From contig NZ_CAKMMG010000001.1 in the NCBI RefSeq assembly GCF_927798115.1, forward strand, positions 248,001 to 312,000: a stretch of 64,000 nucleotides of DNA, in the 5' to 3' direction. Shown here piece by piece: positions 52,405-61,393 of this stretch (its first letter is position 1; every line of letters starts with the position of its first letter). The DNA is from Paenibacillus auburnensis. GTDB lineage: Bacteria > Bacillota > Bacilli > Paenibacillales > Paenibacillaceae. The notes beneath the pieces were generated by a model, which ran no database searches, was not told the origin of the DNA, and worked only from the letters and a program-made list of their open reading frames with translations. Made by a program: the position numbers and the translations under genes.

Positions 52405-52599
52405 ATGTTAGTTAAACCAATCGATGCGGAAACAAGAGAAGCAGCGCTGCAATTAAGTGGCCCGCTTATTGTATCCAGAGGCCGGGTCCATCATTTAGGC
52501 GGATTGCCCGGATTTTGTTCGGTTTCGGACGGGAGAGTGGAGGCTGCGGTTTATTACTGCTGTGAGGATGGAGCGTGCGAGATTGTATCCCGGGGCTGA
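52405..52599 (+). pseudogene. Truncated GNAT acetyltransferase remnant
   Basis: From ATG 52405 (GGAAGGGCAAGGA before it) the frame gives 64 residues: MLVKPIDAETREAALQL, SGPLIVSRGRVHHLGGLPGF and CEDGACEIVSRG, then TGA. This is the N-terminal half of a common GNAT subgroup in which a VSRGxxH motif precedes LPGF and an ECEIVSLDS segment leads into the acetyl-CoA loop. The acetyl-CoA loop and everything after it are missing, and a few residues between ALQL and SGPL also appear deleted. Upstream in-frame codons to 52288 look non-coding. Confidence 0.65.
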
Positions 52600-52633
52600 C
52601 AGGAATCTGAACGGACTCACCGGGGATTCACGT

Positions 52634-53047
52634 TTAGTGATTAAATTCAATCAGATAGGAATCCTTTTGACTCAGGCAATGCACAATCTGCTCCTTGATG
52701 CTGTCCCAGTTCACCTTAATGAGTGCCTCATCTATATTAAAATACCCTAGTTCATAACTTTCACTGGATGTTCTAAACTCACCACCAATGGCTCTGGCTA
52801 AAAATATATTGCTAATGACGGATTCCTTTACATTTTGGAAGATACCGCAAAATCTTAAGATTTCGATATCAATACCTGTTTCTTCTTTTGTTTCGCGTAT
52901 TACTGCTGATGATATAGATTCACCTTCTTCAACCCGTCCCCCCGGAATTTCCCATCCTCTTTTTGGCCCGTTAAGAAGTAAAATATCATTGTCTTCATTC
53001 AGTACAACAGCTGCTGCGACTACAATGTGCTTCGGTGACTGATTCAT
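52634..53047 (-). CDS. Nudix hydrolase
   Basis: Pyrophosphohydrolase of 137 residues. The Nudix box GGRVEEGESISSAVIRETKE followed by ETGID fits GX5EX7REUXEEXGU. LNGPKRGWEIPGG precedes it. AT-richer than its neighbours. Substrate unknown. It faces away from the iron-uptake genes and shares no obvious operon. Confidence 0.88.
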   Translation of the reverse strand: MNQSPKHIVVAAAVVLNEDNDILLLNGPKRGWEIPGGRVEEGESISSAVIRETKEETGIDIEILRFCGIFQNVKESVISNIFLARAIGGEFRTSSESYELGYFNIDEALIKVNWDSIKEQIVHCLSQKDSYLIEFNH

Positions 53048-53210
53048 TATCCACTCATTCCTTTCTATATATTACATTCATTCAACAAACGCTTCTAACT
53101 ATCCTGCCTTTCAATGAATACGAGAAGATTCTTAGAGTTTGTATAAGAAATTTACGGAGAATGTGCATTGAAAGCCTGGGAAGACATGCTAATATTGAAA
53201 TTGAGATTAT

Positions 53211-53225
53211 TGAGAATGATAATCA
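53211..53225 (+). promoter_or_regulatory. Fur box before the siderophore-binding lipoprotein gene
   Basis: TGAGAATGATAATCA matches the 7-1-7 consensus TGATAATNATTATCA with two differences. Position 30 bases before the start codon suits iron-dependent repression. Confidence 0.8.
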
Positions 53226-53255
53226 ATCACAGCGAAAACGGGAGTGAAGTGACCA

Positions 53256-54278
53256 ATGGCAAGATGGGGGCGGAAATTAGTCTGTACAGCTATGCTCATG
53301 CTGGCAATGGCTGCGATGGCAGCCTGCGGAACGAATAATAATGCAGCCAGCGGAAATCCCGCACAAACAGAGAATGCGGCAGAGACAGCGGCAGTAAACA
53401 GCAATGCACCGGCTGCAACGAACAGCAATACTACAGTTGAGGGTGAGACCCGCATGATTGCCGGAGAGTTCGGCGACGTTGAAATTCCCGCACACCCGAA
53501 GCGGGTGGTTGGTTTATATGTGGAGGACTATCTGAAGGCGCTGGGAGTAACGCCTATTGTGCAGTGGTACACTCCAACTTGGGGCAAGCAGGATTATCTG
53601 GGACTGGACGTTCCTGAATTTGATATTACCGGCAGCATAGAAGCCCTACTGGATAAAAATCCGGACTTGATCATTACAGACGGCGGCGTAGATGCGGCGA
53701 AATATGAACAATATTCCAAATTAGCGCCAACCTACCGTCTGCCGGAGAGTGTTCTGCAAGACTCGAGAAAGATCCTTACAGCAATTGCAGATGCTCTGGG
53801 TATTCCGGAAAAAGCGGAGAGTGTGCTTGCTGAGTACGATCAAAAGGTAGCGGATGGAAAAGCCAAGCTGCAGACGGCAGTGGGGCAGGAGAAGGTTGCG
53901 GTCATCAGACTCAATGTAGCCGATAAGACCTTTGCCTTATTTGGTATTAAAAACCGCTTCACAGGTGTACTCTTTGACCAGTTTGGACTCACGCCGATTC
54001 AAATGGCTGCTGAAATGACAGAATTCCAAGCGCTTATCTCGCAGGAGGTTATTCCGGAACTGGGTGCCGACCACCTCATCGTATTCCCGGACAACGGAGG
54101 CTGGGACACACCAGAGAATCAGGAGGCACTCAGCATTCTTGATGGTCCGCTGTGGAAGAATATCCCTGCAGTGAAGAACGGGAATATTTATAAAATGGAA
54201 CGTTCCCATTGGCAGTCCGGAGCCATCACGGCCAATTCGATGAAGCTTGATGATCTGCTGGAGGCTATGGTGAAATAA
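53256..54278 (+). CDS. Iron-siderophore ABC transporter substrate-binding lipoprotein
   Basis: Lipoprotein of 340 residues. The signal peptide ends at MAAC (lipid-modified Cys near 24), followed by an N/A/T-rich linker and a class III (FepB/FhuD-like) binding domain: VEIPAHPKRVVGLYVEDYLK, NPDLIITDGG, KLAPTYRLPE, and IPAVKNGNIYKMER. No permease or ATPase gene is adjacent, so it must work with a transporter encoded elsewhere. A Fur box lies at the promoter. Its binding domain is clearly related to the C-terminal domain of the regulator encoded next (shared YLxALGxTP and WGKQDYLGL). Confidence 0.92.
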   Translation: MARWGRKLVCTAMLMLAMAAMAACGTNNNAASGNPAQTENAAETAAVNSNAPAATNSNTTVEGETRMIAGEFGDVEIPAHPKRVVGLYVEDYLKALGVTPIVQWYTPTWGKQDYLGLDVPEFDITGSIEALLDKNPDLIITDGGVDAAKYEQYSKLAPTYRLPESVLQDSRKILTAIADALGIPEKAESVLAEYDQKVADGKAKLQTAVGQEKVAVIRLNVADKTFALFGIKNRFTGVLFDQFGLTPIQMAAEMTEFQALISQEVIPELGADHLIVFPDNGGWDTPENQEALSILDGPLWKNIPAVKNGNIYKMERSHWQSGAITANSMKLDDLLEAMVK

Positions 54279-54310
54279 AGCGGCTGCAACGGTTGGAATA
54301 TAATACTTAT

Positions 54311-54346
54311 GAAGGTCTATCAGCAGGTTGATAGACCTTCTTTTTT
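54311..54346 (+). terminator. Intrinsic terminator after the lipoprotein gene
   Basis: GAAGGTCTAT and ATAGACCTTC form a perfect 10-bp stem with a 10-base loop, followed by six T. Confidence 0.9.
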
Positions 54347-54363
54347 GTTTTACACTAGATTAG

Positions 54364-54378
54364 TGAAAACGATTCTCA
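54364..54378 (+). promoter_or_regulatory. Fur box before the AraC-PBP regulator gene
   Basis: TGAAAACGATTCTCA resembles the 7-1-7 Fur consensus with about three differences and lies 16 bases before the start codon, close to the ribosome binding site GGAGGGGG. Confidence 0.65.
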
Positions 54379-54393
54379 ATTAGGAGGGGGATA

Positions 54394-55995
54394 ATGGGAG
54401 GGACTAGGAACCAGAGCATATATAAAAAGCTATTTTATAGTCTTAACAGTATAGATATAGCAACGCAGTCCCTATTTGGAAGCAAACAGGCTTCAGTGTT
54501 TCCGGCGCTAACCCTAATCGTTGTAACGGAAGGGCAGGGCTGGGTTGAAGCAGAGGAGGGACGGTATCCACTGGAGAAGGGGACGGGATTTCTGTTTGAA
54601 GCTGGCTCTATGAACAGAATCCAAGCGGTTGAGCATGGACTGAGCTATTACCGGCTTTGCTTTGAAATAATCCTTACAGGAGAACATAAGCATATTAGTG
54701 TGAACAAGCTGCCCAAGGAAGGTATGCTCCGCCCGGGGCATGTAAGCTGCAGGCCTTTTGCCCAATGCATTCTGATGCTGGAATCTATTCATAAGAGCTG
54801 CAGAAGTGCGGAGGATATCGAATGGTTTGCGGGACACAGCCGTTTTCAGGAGCTGCTGCTGTTAATCATGCGTGCAAATCCCGCTGTACCGGATACAGAG
54901 GATGATCGTGAAGCGGTTCAGCGTTCCATTCAGCATATGCAAGAGCATTTCAATGAAACGATGAACGTCGACCATCTGGCAGAGATTGCCGGCATTTCCC
55001 GTGGGCGCTATACACAGCTGTTCAAAGAGCAGACGGGGCAAATCCCCCTGGAATATTTGAATGGCCTCCGTATAGAACGGGCACAGCAGCAGCTGCTGCT
55101 CACCAAAAACCGCCTGCATGATATTGCGCTGGCAGTGGGCTACAGTAATGAATATTATTTTAACAGGCGTTTTAAAGGGACAGTTGGCGTTACACCCGGC
55201 CAGTATAGAAGCCTACATCAGGAGGGTGTACGTATATTCGCACCCTTTCTGGAGGATTATCTGCTGGCGCTTGGAATTACGCCGGTGGCGCAATATACTC
55301 ATCCGAAGTGGGGCAAGCAGGACTATCTTGGTCTACATGAGGTTCCTGTGTTTGATATCTCATCCGGTGACTGGCAGGAGCTCTCCCGTTACTCACCTGA
55401 GCTGATCATGCTGGATGACGGTTTTCAGCGCTGGCATCTTGAGGAGTCCCGCCTGGTCGCGCCGCTGTTCAAGCTTCCTTTTCATCAGGAGGATTGGCGT
55501 GCCACCCTGCGCTCTGCAGCAGCGATCTTTGGCAGAACTGGACGGGTGCAGGAAGTTATCGACAATTATGAGCAGCAGGCGCTTACCGCAAAAAGGATTC
55601 TGAGCCGCTCTGTACGAGGACAGACTGTAGCTTTTCTGCGGATCTCTTCCAGCGGAGTGAAGCTGTACGGATGTGACGAACTGGGTTATACGGGAGGTGT
55701 GCTGCACCGTGACCTGGGGCTCCAGCCGCACCCGCTTGTCCGGCAACTTAGCCGAGGCCAGAAGCTTGTAAGTCTTACGAGTGAAGCCTTGTCACAGCTG
55801 ACTGCGGATCATTTATTTATTACCTTTGACCGGCAGGCAGGTGAGGGGCGGGAGCTTCTGGATACAGCACTTTGGCGCAGTCTTCCTGCTGTACAAAGCC
55901 GCTGCGTCTATGAAGTAGATTTCATGGCGTGGATGAATTACGGCGTGCTGTCTCATCAGCGTAAAATTGAGGATGTATTGCGGGTGCTGGCGTAA
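54394..55995 (+). CDS. AraC regulator fused to a siderophore-binding domain (Btr-like)
   Basis: A 533-residue cytoplasmic regulator in three parts: cupin-like N-terminus (1-150), AraC double helix-turn-helix (about 170-270; VDHLAEIAGISRGRYTQLFK, DIALAVGYSNEYYFNRRFKG), and a class III substrate-binding domain without signal peptide (about 275-533; FAPFLEDYLLALGITPVAQY, WGKQDYLGLHEVPVFDIS). The same architecture element is used by Btr of Bacillus subtilis, where bacillibactin bound to the fused domain activates the uptake operon. Here the fused domain is paralogous to the neighbouring lipoprotein, so regulator and transporter should recognise the same ferric siderophore. A Fur box precedes the gene. 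Confidence 0.92.
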   Translation: MGGTRNQSIYKKLFYSLNSIDIATQSLFGSKQASVFPALTLIVVTEGQGWVEAEEGRYPLEKGTGFLFEAGSMNRIQAVEHGLSYYRLCFEIILTGEHKHISVNKLPKEGMLRPGHVSCRPFAQCILMLESIHKSCRSAEDIEWFAGHSRFQELLLLIMRANPAVPDTEDDREAVQRSIQHMQEHFNETMNVDHLAEIAGISRGRYTQLFKEQTGQIPLEYLNGLRIERAQQQLLLTKNRLHDIALAVGYSNEYYFNRRFKGTVGVTPGQYRSLHQEGVRIFAPFLEDYLLALGITPVAQYTHPKWGKQDYLGLHEVPVFDISSGDWQELSRYSPELIMLDDGFQRWHLEESRLVAPLFKLPFHQEDWRATLRSAAAIFGRTGRVQEVIDNYEQQALTAKRILSRSVRGQTVAFLRISSSGVKLYGCDELGYTGGVLHRDLGLQPHPLVRQLSRGQKLVSLTSEALSQLTADHLFITFDRQAGEGRELLDTALWRSLPAVQSRCVYEVDFMAWMNYGVLSHQRKIEDVLRVLA

Positions 55996-56052
55996 GGCGA
56001 GCAGAAATACAGTATAATAAGCATAATTAACTTTGAAAAGGGGGCGCTGGAT

Positions 56053-56838
56053 ATGGGGGAGACAACAGACGGCAGGGAGTTTATGCCCAACATCCCCGGC
56101 AATCCCGGCTCTGCCCGCATTGTTCCGCTCGGTGACTCGGCGGCTGTTGTAATTCTTGGAGACTCCATCAGTCTGCAAATTCACTACCGGGTCAGGGCTT
56201 TATGCAGTTATCTGGAGCACCATCCGTTTACAGGCATGGCGGAGCTGGTGCCTTCTTTTACCTCAATAGCCGTCTATTATGATGGACTGGCAGTCCTTAA
56301 GGCGTATCCGGGATATATCCGTCCAGGCGGGGAGTATTATCCGTTCCCGGTTGTAGCTGCACTCCTTGAGATGATGCTAAGTCATATAGATGATGAGCCA
56401 CCTCCCCAGCCGAGAACGGTCAGAATTCCCGTATATTATGGAGGGGAGGCCGGTCCGGATCTGGAATTTGTCGCTGAGCATAATGGGCTCTTGCCTCAGC
56501 AAGTGATCGATATCCATTCTTCTGCCGAATATCTGGTATATATGCTGGGTTTTGCCCCGGGGTTCCCCTATCTGGGCGGTCTGCCTTCTTCAATCTCTAC
56601 ACCGCGCAGACTATCGCCGAGAGTGGCCATTCCTGCAGGCTCGGTGGGCATTGCCGGTGACCAGACAGGTGTCTATCCGCTCGAAACCCCGGGCGGCTGG
56701 CAGCTAATCGGCAGAATGCCGCTCTCCCTTTTCAAGCCGGAGTCAGTACCGCCTACACTGCTTCAAGCAGGAGACACGGTCAGGTTCTATCCCATTTCCC
56801 GGCGTGAGTTCATGGAGTGGGGGGAGGATTTGCCATGA
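56053..56838 (+). CDS. pxpB: 5-oxoprolinase subunit B
   Basis: Subunit of the ATP-dependent 5-oxoprolinase that converts pyroglutamate to glutamate; formerly KipI/YcsJ-type. The 261-residue protein has IVPLGDSAAVVILGDSI, VPSFTSIAVYYD, YMLGFAPGFPYLGGLP and ETPGGWQLIGRMP, the family signatures. AAAGGGGG precedes ATG. An N-terminal extension of about 20 residues is longer than usual. Overlaps pxpC by four bases. Confidence 0.92.
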   Translation: MGETTDGREFMPNIPGNPGSARIVPLGDSAAVVILGDSISLQIHYRVRALCSYLEHHPFTGMAELVPSFTSIAVYYDGLAVLKAYPGYIRPGGEYYPFPVVAALLEMMLSHIDDEPPPQPRTVRIPVYYGGEAGPDLEFVAEHNGLLPQQVIDIHSSAEYLVYMLGFAPGFPYLGGLPSSISTPRRLSPRVAIPAGSVGIAGDQTGVYPLETPGGWQLIGRMPLSLFKPESVPPTLLQAGDTVRFYPISRREFMEWGEDLP

Positions 56839-57836
56839 GCCTGCTGATTATGACGCCGGGCCTGTTAACTACCGTCCAAGACCTTGGAAGGTACGGATAT
56901 CAGCAGTATGGTATTATTGCCGGCGGTGCGATGGACAGCTATGCCCTGCGCATGGCCAATCTGCTGGTGGGCAATGATGAATGGGAGGCGGGGCTGGAAA
57001 TGACGGTAACCGGGCCGGAAATCACCTTCGCGGAGCCGTCCTTGATTTCCATCTGCGGCGGGGGATTATCACCAATGCTGGATGAGCACCCGCTGCCGCT
57101 CTGGCGGACGGTATATGCGCCCAAGGGAGCCCGGCTGCATTTCGGTCGCCTGTCACGCGGCTGCAGGGCCTACCTGGCGGTAGCCGGAGGCATAGCGGTC
57201 CCGGTTCAGCTGAACAGCCGCTCAACCTACCTGCGTGCAGGAATCGGCGGCCATCAGGGCAGGGCATTGCGCTCCGGGGATGTATTACCTGTAGGAACCC
57301 CCACGCTAAGGGGAGAAGTCTGGACAGAGATGCTGACCAAGATAAACGGACCGGAGAGTTTATCTGTGAGCCGCTGGTTTCCCGCCTACAGCCTGATTCC
57401 TTCATATAATGAAATCCCTGTTCTGCGAGTCATCGCAGGGGAAGAATTCCACTCATTCCGTGAGGAGAGCCGGGAGCGGTTTCTCTCAGAGCCCTTTACG
57501 ATCCTCCCCCAATCAGACCGTATGGGCTATCGGTTGTCAGGCAGCAGTCTGAATCTGGTGCGGGAGCAGAGCCTGATCTCATCGGCTGTGACCTATGGAA
57601 CGGTTCAGGTTCCAACCGGTGGCAGCCCCATTATTCTGATGGCGGACCGGCAGACGACCGGCGGTTATCCGAAGCTGGCTCAGGTGATTACGGCTGATTT
57701 GCCGCTGCTTGCTCAAGCTAAGATCGGCAGCGCCGTCCGGTTCCGGCTGATCACATTGCAGGAAGCCCAGGAGCAGCTACTGCAGCAGGAATTGGAGCTG
57801 CGCCGGCTGCGCTTAGTGCTGGAACACTATTATTAG
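56835..57836 (+). CDS. pxpC: 5-oxoprolinase subunit C
   Basis: Partner of PxpB (KipA/biotin-dependent carboxylase-like fold), 333 residues. TPGLLTTVQDLGRYGYQQYG, GAMDSYALRMANLLVGND, CGGGLSP and SDRMGYRLSG are characteristic, as is VPTGGSPIILMADRQTTGGY. ATG 56835 lies in the ATGA overlap with pxpB, with GGGGAGG upstream, so translation is coupled. Order here is B-C-A. Confidence 0.92.
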   Translation: MSLLIMTPGLLTTVQDLGRYGYQQYGIIAGGAMDSYALRMANLLVGNDEWEAGLEMTVTGPEITFAEPSLISICGGGLSPMLDEHPLPLWRTVYAPKGARLHFGRLSRGCRAYLAVAGGIAVPVQLNSRSTYLRAGIGGHQGRALRSGDVLPVGTPTLRGEVWTEMLTKINGPESLSVSRWFPAYSLIPSYNEIPVLRVIAGEEFHSFREESRERFLSEPFTILPQSDRMGYRLSGSSLNLVREQSLISSAVTYGTVQVPTGGSPIILMADRQTTGGYPKLAQVITADLPLLAQAKIGSAVRFRLITLQEAQEQLLQQELELRRLRLVLEHYY

Positions 57837-57899
57837 AAGCTGAAGCCGGACAATTTTAATGCATTAATGCAAATACATAAATACTGGGGGTTAGAGCCG

Positions 57900-58679
57900 A
57901 TGAAGGTTGTTGATTTAAACTGCGATCTAGGCGAAAGCTTCGGGGCTTACCGCTTGGGACGCGATGAGAAAATCCTTCCATTAATTACCTCAGCCAATAT
58001 CGCTTGCGGATTTCATGCTGGAGATCCCGGGGTCATGTCACGTACTGTCAAGCTGGCGCTTGAACATCAGGTGGCTGTGGGTGCTCATCCGGGCCTGCAG
58101 GATCTGGTCGGCTTCGGGCGCAGGGAGATGAAGCTCTCCCCCCGGGAAGCCTATGAGATTACCATTTATCAGGTGGGGGCGCTATGGGGGTTTGTACGGG
58201 CGGAAGGGGCGGTGCTTCGGCATGTTAAGCCGCATGGCGCACTTTATAATATGGCCGCTGTTTCCGCAGGGCTGGCGGAGGCGATTGCTGAGGCCGTGTA
58301 CCGGATTGATCCGGAGCTTATTCTAGTCGGTCTGGCCGAAAGCGAACTGATCCGGGCGGCCAAGAAGACTGGGCTGCGCAGCGCCAGTGAGGTATTCGCC
58401 GACCGCACGTATCGGCCTGACGGATCGTTAACGCCCAGAAGCGATCCAGGTGCGCTGATCACGGATGAACAACAGTCATTGCAGCAGGTCCAGCAGATGG
58501 TAACGGAAGGTAAGGTGCGCACTACGCAGGGAGAGAATATAGCTATATTCGCGGAGACAATCTGCCTGCATGGTGACTCTCCACACGCCGTAAAATTTGC
58601 ATCGTCCATCCGCAGTTTATTGGAGACAGAGGGAGTGGTGGTAAAGAGCCTGAGCCATACAGCTAAGCGCTTATCTTGA
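57900..58679 (+). CDS. pxpA: 5-oxoprolinase subunit A (LamB/YcsF family)
   Basis: Catalytic subunit of 259 residues: VVDLNCDLGESFGAYRLG, SANIACGFHAGDP, HVKPHGALYN and FADRTYRPDGSLTPR are the LamB/YcsF signatures. It starts 63 bases after pxpC, at ATG 57900 with a GGGGG stretch nine bases upstream. Completes the pxpBCA operon, which recycles 5-oxoproline formed from glutamine or released by peptide turnover. Terminator follows. Confidence 0.93.
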   Translation: MKVVDLNCDLGESFGAYRLGRDEKILPLITSANIACGFHAGDPGVMSRTVKLALEHQVAVGAHPGLQDLVGFGRREMKLSPREAYEITIYQVGALWGFVRAEGAVLRHVKPHGALYNMAAVSAGLAEAIAEAVYRIDPELILVGLAESELIRAAKKTGLRSASEVFADRTYRPDGSLTPRSDPGALITDEQQSLQQVQQMVTEGKVRTTQGENIAIFAETICLHGDSPHAVKFASSIRSLLETEGVVVKSLSHTAKRLS

Positions 58680-58708
58680 ACCACATTGACACTGTCACCC
58701 ACATAACA

Positions 58709-58770
58709 AAAAGAAACCTCGCTTTAGAAATGGTTGCCTGTACCCATTTACTAAAGTGAGGTTTCTTAAT
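58709..58770. terminator. Bidirectional terminator between pxpA and amtB
   Basis: AAGAAACCTC and GAGGTTTCTT pair, continued by CTTTAG/CTAAAG and AATGG/CCATT, giving a long interrupted stem with A and T tails on the two sides. Confidence 0.85.
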
Positions 58771-58778
58771 TGTGCTTT

Positions 58779-60062
58779 CTAATCTTCTGAACCGGTTCTA
58801 AGGAGCAAAGCTTCATCCAGACCAGGCTGATCGCTGAACCGTTCCAGCTCATTATATGCAGGGATACCGTGCATAGCCATGTCCAAACCTTCTTCTTCTT
58901 CAGAGGCATGGACCCGCAGACCAACGGTTTTCTGAATCAGCTTGGCCGCAGCATAGCTCATTACAAATCCCCATACCATGACCACGGCCACACCTAGCAG
59001 CTGAACACCCAGCTGGTGAAACTGTCCTGTGGTGAACAAGCCTTCCTGCTGATCAAAAAGCCCCACAGCTATCGTACCAAATGCTCCGTTAACTCCGTGT
59101 ACCGCAACCGCTCCGACAGGGTCATCCACCTGCAGCTTATCGATGGCAAGTGTTCCCCAAATCACCAGTATACCGGCAATAAGGCCAATGAGAATCGCAG
59201 AGTAGGGAGTTACAAACGCGCAGCCTGCTGTAATTGCGACGAGACCGGCCAGTGCGCCGTTCATGGTCATACTGGGATCTGCCTTGCCAAAACGGAACAT
59301 CGTGTAGACCATAGCGGAAGTTCCTCCGGCTGCAGCAGCCAGCATAGTGTTCAATGCTATAACGGAGAGATTGAGATCCGCAGCATTCAAGGTGCTTCCG
59401 GCATTGAAGCCAAACCAGCCAAACCAGAGAATAAAGGTTCCTGCCGATGCCAGCGGAATATTACTCGGTGCAAACACGTTCACACTGCCGTCGGTGTTGA
59501 ATCTTCCGCGGCGCGGGCCCAGAACTTTGGCGAAGGCCAATGCGGCTGCTCCTCCAAGTGCATGTATGGCGGCCGACCCGGCGAAATCCTTCATTCCAAG
59601 TCCGGCAAGCCAGCCGTCCGGGTTCCAGACCCAGTGTCCGGAGACCGGATACAGAATCGCTGCCACAAAAAAGGCGATAAGGATATAAGCTTTAAAGGAC
59701 ATTCGTTCAGCTACCGCACCGGAGATAATCGAGATGGCTGCGATGGCGAAGCCGATCTGAAATAATACGTAAGCTGATAATGGGAGATTTAAATCTATAG
59801 GTAGAGACTGGGAAGCTCCCCAAAAATTAAAGCTAATGATTCCGCCAAAATCTTTTCCGAACATAATCCCAAAGCCAATTAGGAAAAATGCCAGAACACC
59901 GACTGTAAGATCCACAAAAATCTTCATGGTGACATTCACCGCGTTCTTCGTCCGCACAAAACCTGCTTCGAGCAGGCTAAAGCCGCCCTCCATAAACAAA
60001 ACCATAGCAGCAGCAAGCACTACCCAAACCGTATTTAATGCCATATCCGTTCCGGCGTTCAT
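58779..60062 (-). CDS. amtB: Ammonium transporter
   Basis: Eleven-span membrane channel of 427 residues for NH4+/NH3. Signatures: VLFMEGGFSLLEAGFVRTKN, DFAGSAAIHALGGAAALA with the pore His, and DPVGAVAVHGVNGAFGTIAV with the second pore His. The C-terminal cytosolic tail (about 395-427) is the PII contact. It lies 138 bases downstream of glnK on the same strand, so the pair is a glnK-amtB operon with PII gene first, the reverse of the Bacillus subtilis nrgAB order. Confidence 0.95.
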   Translation of the reverse strand: MNAGTDMALNTVWVVLAAAMVLFMEGGFSLLEAGFVRTKNAVNVTMKIFVDLTVGVLAFFLIGFGIMFGKDFGGIISFNFWGASQSLPIDLNLPLSAYVLFQIGFAIAAISIISGAVAERMSFKAYILIAFFVAAILYPVSGHWVWNPDGWLAGLGMKDFAGSAAIHALGGAAALAFAKVLGPRRGRFNTDGSVNVFAPSNIPLASAGTFILWFGWFGFNAGSTLNAADLNLSVIALNTMLAAAAGGTSAMVYTMFRFGKADPSMTMNGALAGLVAITAGCAFVTPYSAILIGLIAGILVIWGTLAIDKLQVDDPVGAVAVHGVNGAFGTIAVGLFDQQEGLFTTGQFHQLGVQLLGVAVVMVWGFVMSYAAAKLIQKTVGLRVHASEEEEGLDMAMHGIPAYNELERFSDQPGLDEALLLRTGSED

Positions 60063-60200
60063 GATGTTACCCTCCCTGTCACTTTTACAACATAGTAATG
60101 ATATAAGGAGAGTGTGGGGAATGTCAACTTCAAATGTTATGTTAGCTTACATAGATTTCGGTTAAAACCGTCTGGTCATTTGCACTTTTTAACATATGGG

Positions 60201-60548
60201 TTATTTTAACTCGTCGATCGTATCATCGGTTTCGCCAGTTCGGATGTTGTACATTTCAAGGAGGGGCAGCACGAAAATTTTGCCGTCTCCCATTTCTCCG
60301 GTCTGGGCGGTAGCAATAATGGTCTTAATTGTTTCTTCGACTTTATGGTCGGAAACAACGATTTCTAGCTTTATTTTATGGTGCAAATTGACGGTATACG
60401 ATTTCCCTCTGTACACTCCGGTTGTGTTTTTTTGCTGTCCGCGTCCTTGGGCCTGGGTCACTGTGAATCCGGTGACTTGAATCGTACGGAGTGCATCGAT
60501 CACTTCTCTTAGTTTCTCGGGGCGAATAATTGCTTCAACTTTTTTCAT
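60201..60548 (-). CDS. glnK: PII nitrogen regulatory protein
   Basis: Trimeric signal protein of 115 residues that blocks AmtB when nitrogen is sufficient. KKVEAIIRPEKLREVIDAL is the canonical start, GFTVTQAQGRGQQKN leads into the T-loop with its Tyr in GVYRGKSY, and GEMGDGKIFVLPL is the B-loop/ATP-binding motif. ATG 60548 follows TGGAGG; codons upstream to 60563 lie before that site. Confidence 0.94.
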   Translation of the reverse strand: MKKVEAIIRPEKLREVIDALRTIQVTGFTVTQAQGRGQQKNTTGVYRGKSYTVNLHHKIKLEIVVSDHKVEETIKTIIATAQTGEMGDGKIFVLPLLEMYNIRTGETDDTIDELK

Positions 60549-60641
60549 ATTAATCCTCCACAATCAGTGTTCTGATACGTGAATTGTACCACAAGATTTG
60601 CACTCATAGGTATTTCAAAAAAAGTGACTTTAGCAAGGGGA

Positions 60642-60669
60642 AGCGTTAAAAAGTTTTTTTGGTAACGCT
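60642..60669. promoter_or_regulatory. Inverted repeat upstream of glnK
   Basis: AGCGTTA (60642-60648) and TAACGCT (60663-60669) are perfect inverted copies spaced by 14 bases, about 100 bases before the glnK start. GlnR/TnrA targets are TGTNAN7TNACA; this dyad has a different arm and spacing, so it may belong to another regulator or be a weak hairpin. The rest of 60549-60778 shows no feature that I can support. Confidence 0.3.
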
Positions 60670-60778
60670 ATCACACAGCTGAGTCACAAGAGTAAGATAG
60701 TGGCACAGTAGACGCAAAATGCGTAGTAATTAAAAAAGAAAAGGCGTATCACCTAAGTGATTACACCTGTGAGATAGG

Positions 60779-61249
60779 TTAATCCCAGACACGTACTCTT
60801 GGAATCCTTGCCGTTCTTAAGTAATCCAGCAATTGGCCGGTATGGACTGATTCATGATAGGCGACTCTTAACAACATGTCCCCCAAACTTCGTATATAAC
60901 CTGAATCAGAACGATCAATTTTAATACTTGTTAAATCTTCTTCAGAAAATGACTTAATAGTTTCTAAGAAGTGATTTCTAAAGGGTTCTGCAAATTTCAA
61001 TTCCGCATTTACGGTAGAAAAAGGTTGTTTTTCGAAAGGAGAATCAAATACTACCAGACTGCCTCGATTTTGGATAGCTAGATGATAATAATATTCACTT
61101 TCTAGAACATGCCTAATCATCTCTATACAAGTCATTGCTTCGTTATCGGGTTTCCATAATAGTTTTTCTTGGGGAATAGAAGTCCAAACTTTAATACTTC
61201 TTCTTCGTACTTCATTGAAATTTAAAAGAATTAAATCAATTGAGTTCAC
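60779..61249 (-). CDS. DinB-family protein
   Basis: Four-helix DinB/YfiT-like protein of 156 residues: MIRHVLESEYYYHLAIQNRG carries one metal-binding His and ESVHTGQLLDYLR the HxxxH-like pair near the C-terminus (YHESVHTGQ). Members include bacillithiol transferases, but most have unknown activity. The gene is markedly AT-richer than neighbours, which suggests recent acquisition. GGAGACC precedes ATG 61249. Confidence 0.85.
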   Translation of the reverse strand: MNSIDLILLNFNEVRRRSIKVWTSIPQEKLLWKPDNEAMTCIEMIRHVLESEYYYHLAIQNRGSLVVFDSPFEKQPFSTVNAELKFAEPFRNHFLETIKSFSEEDLTSIKIDRSDSGYIRSLGDMLLRVAYHESVHTGQLLDYLRTARIPRVRVWD

Positions 61250-61393
61250 TAATTTGGTCTCCTTTAGTTGGTGTGAATTAATTATATACGAATGAATGTT
61301 CGAATAAAAGAAAGCGATTTTGTTTAAATATTACGTCACAGTACGACGATACCAGGGAGTAGAACTATCCCTCAAAACCAAAGGTTCTTTAAA

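Noticed and set aside
60739..60772. Terminator between the DinB gene and the glnK promoter region
   Set aside because: ATCAC/GTGAT can pair over a few bases but the stem is too short and lacks a T run.
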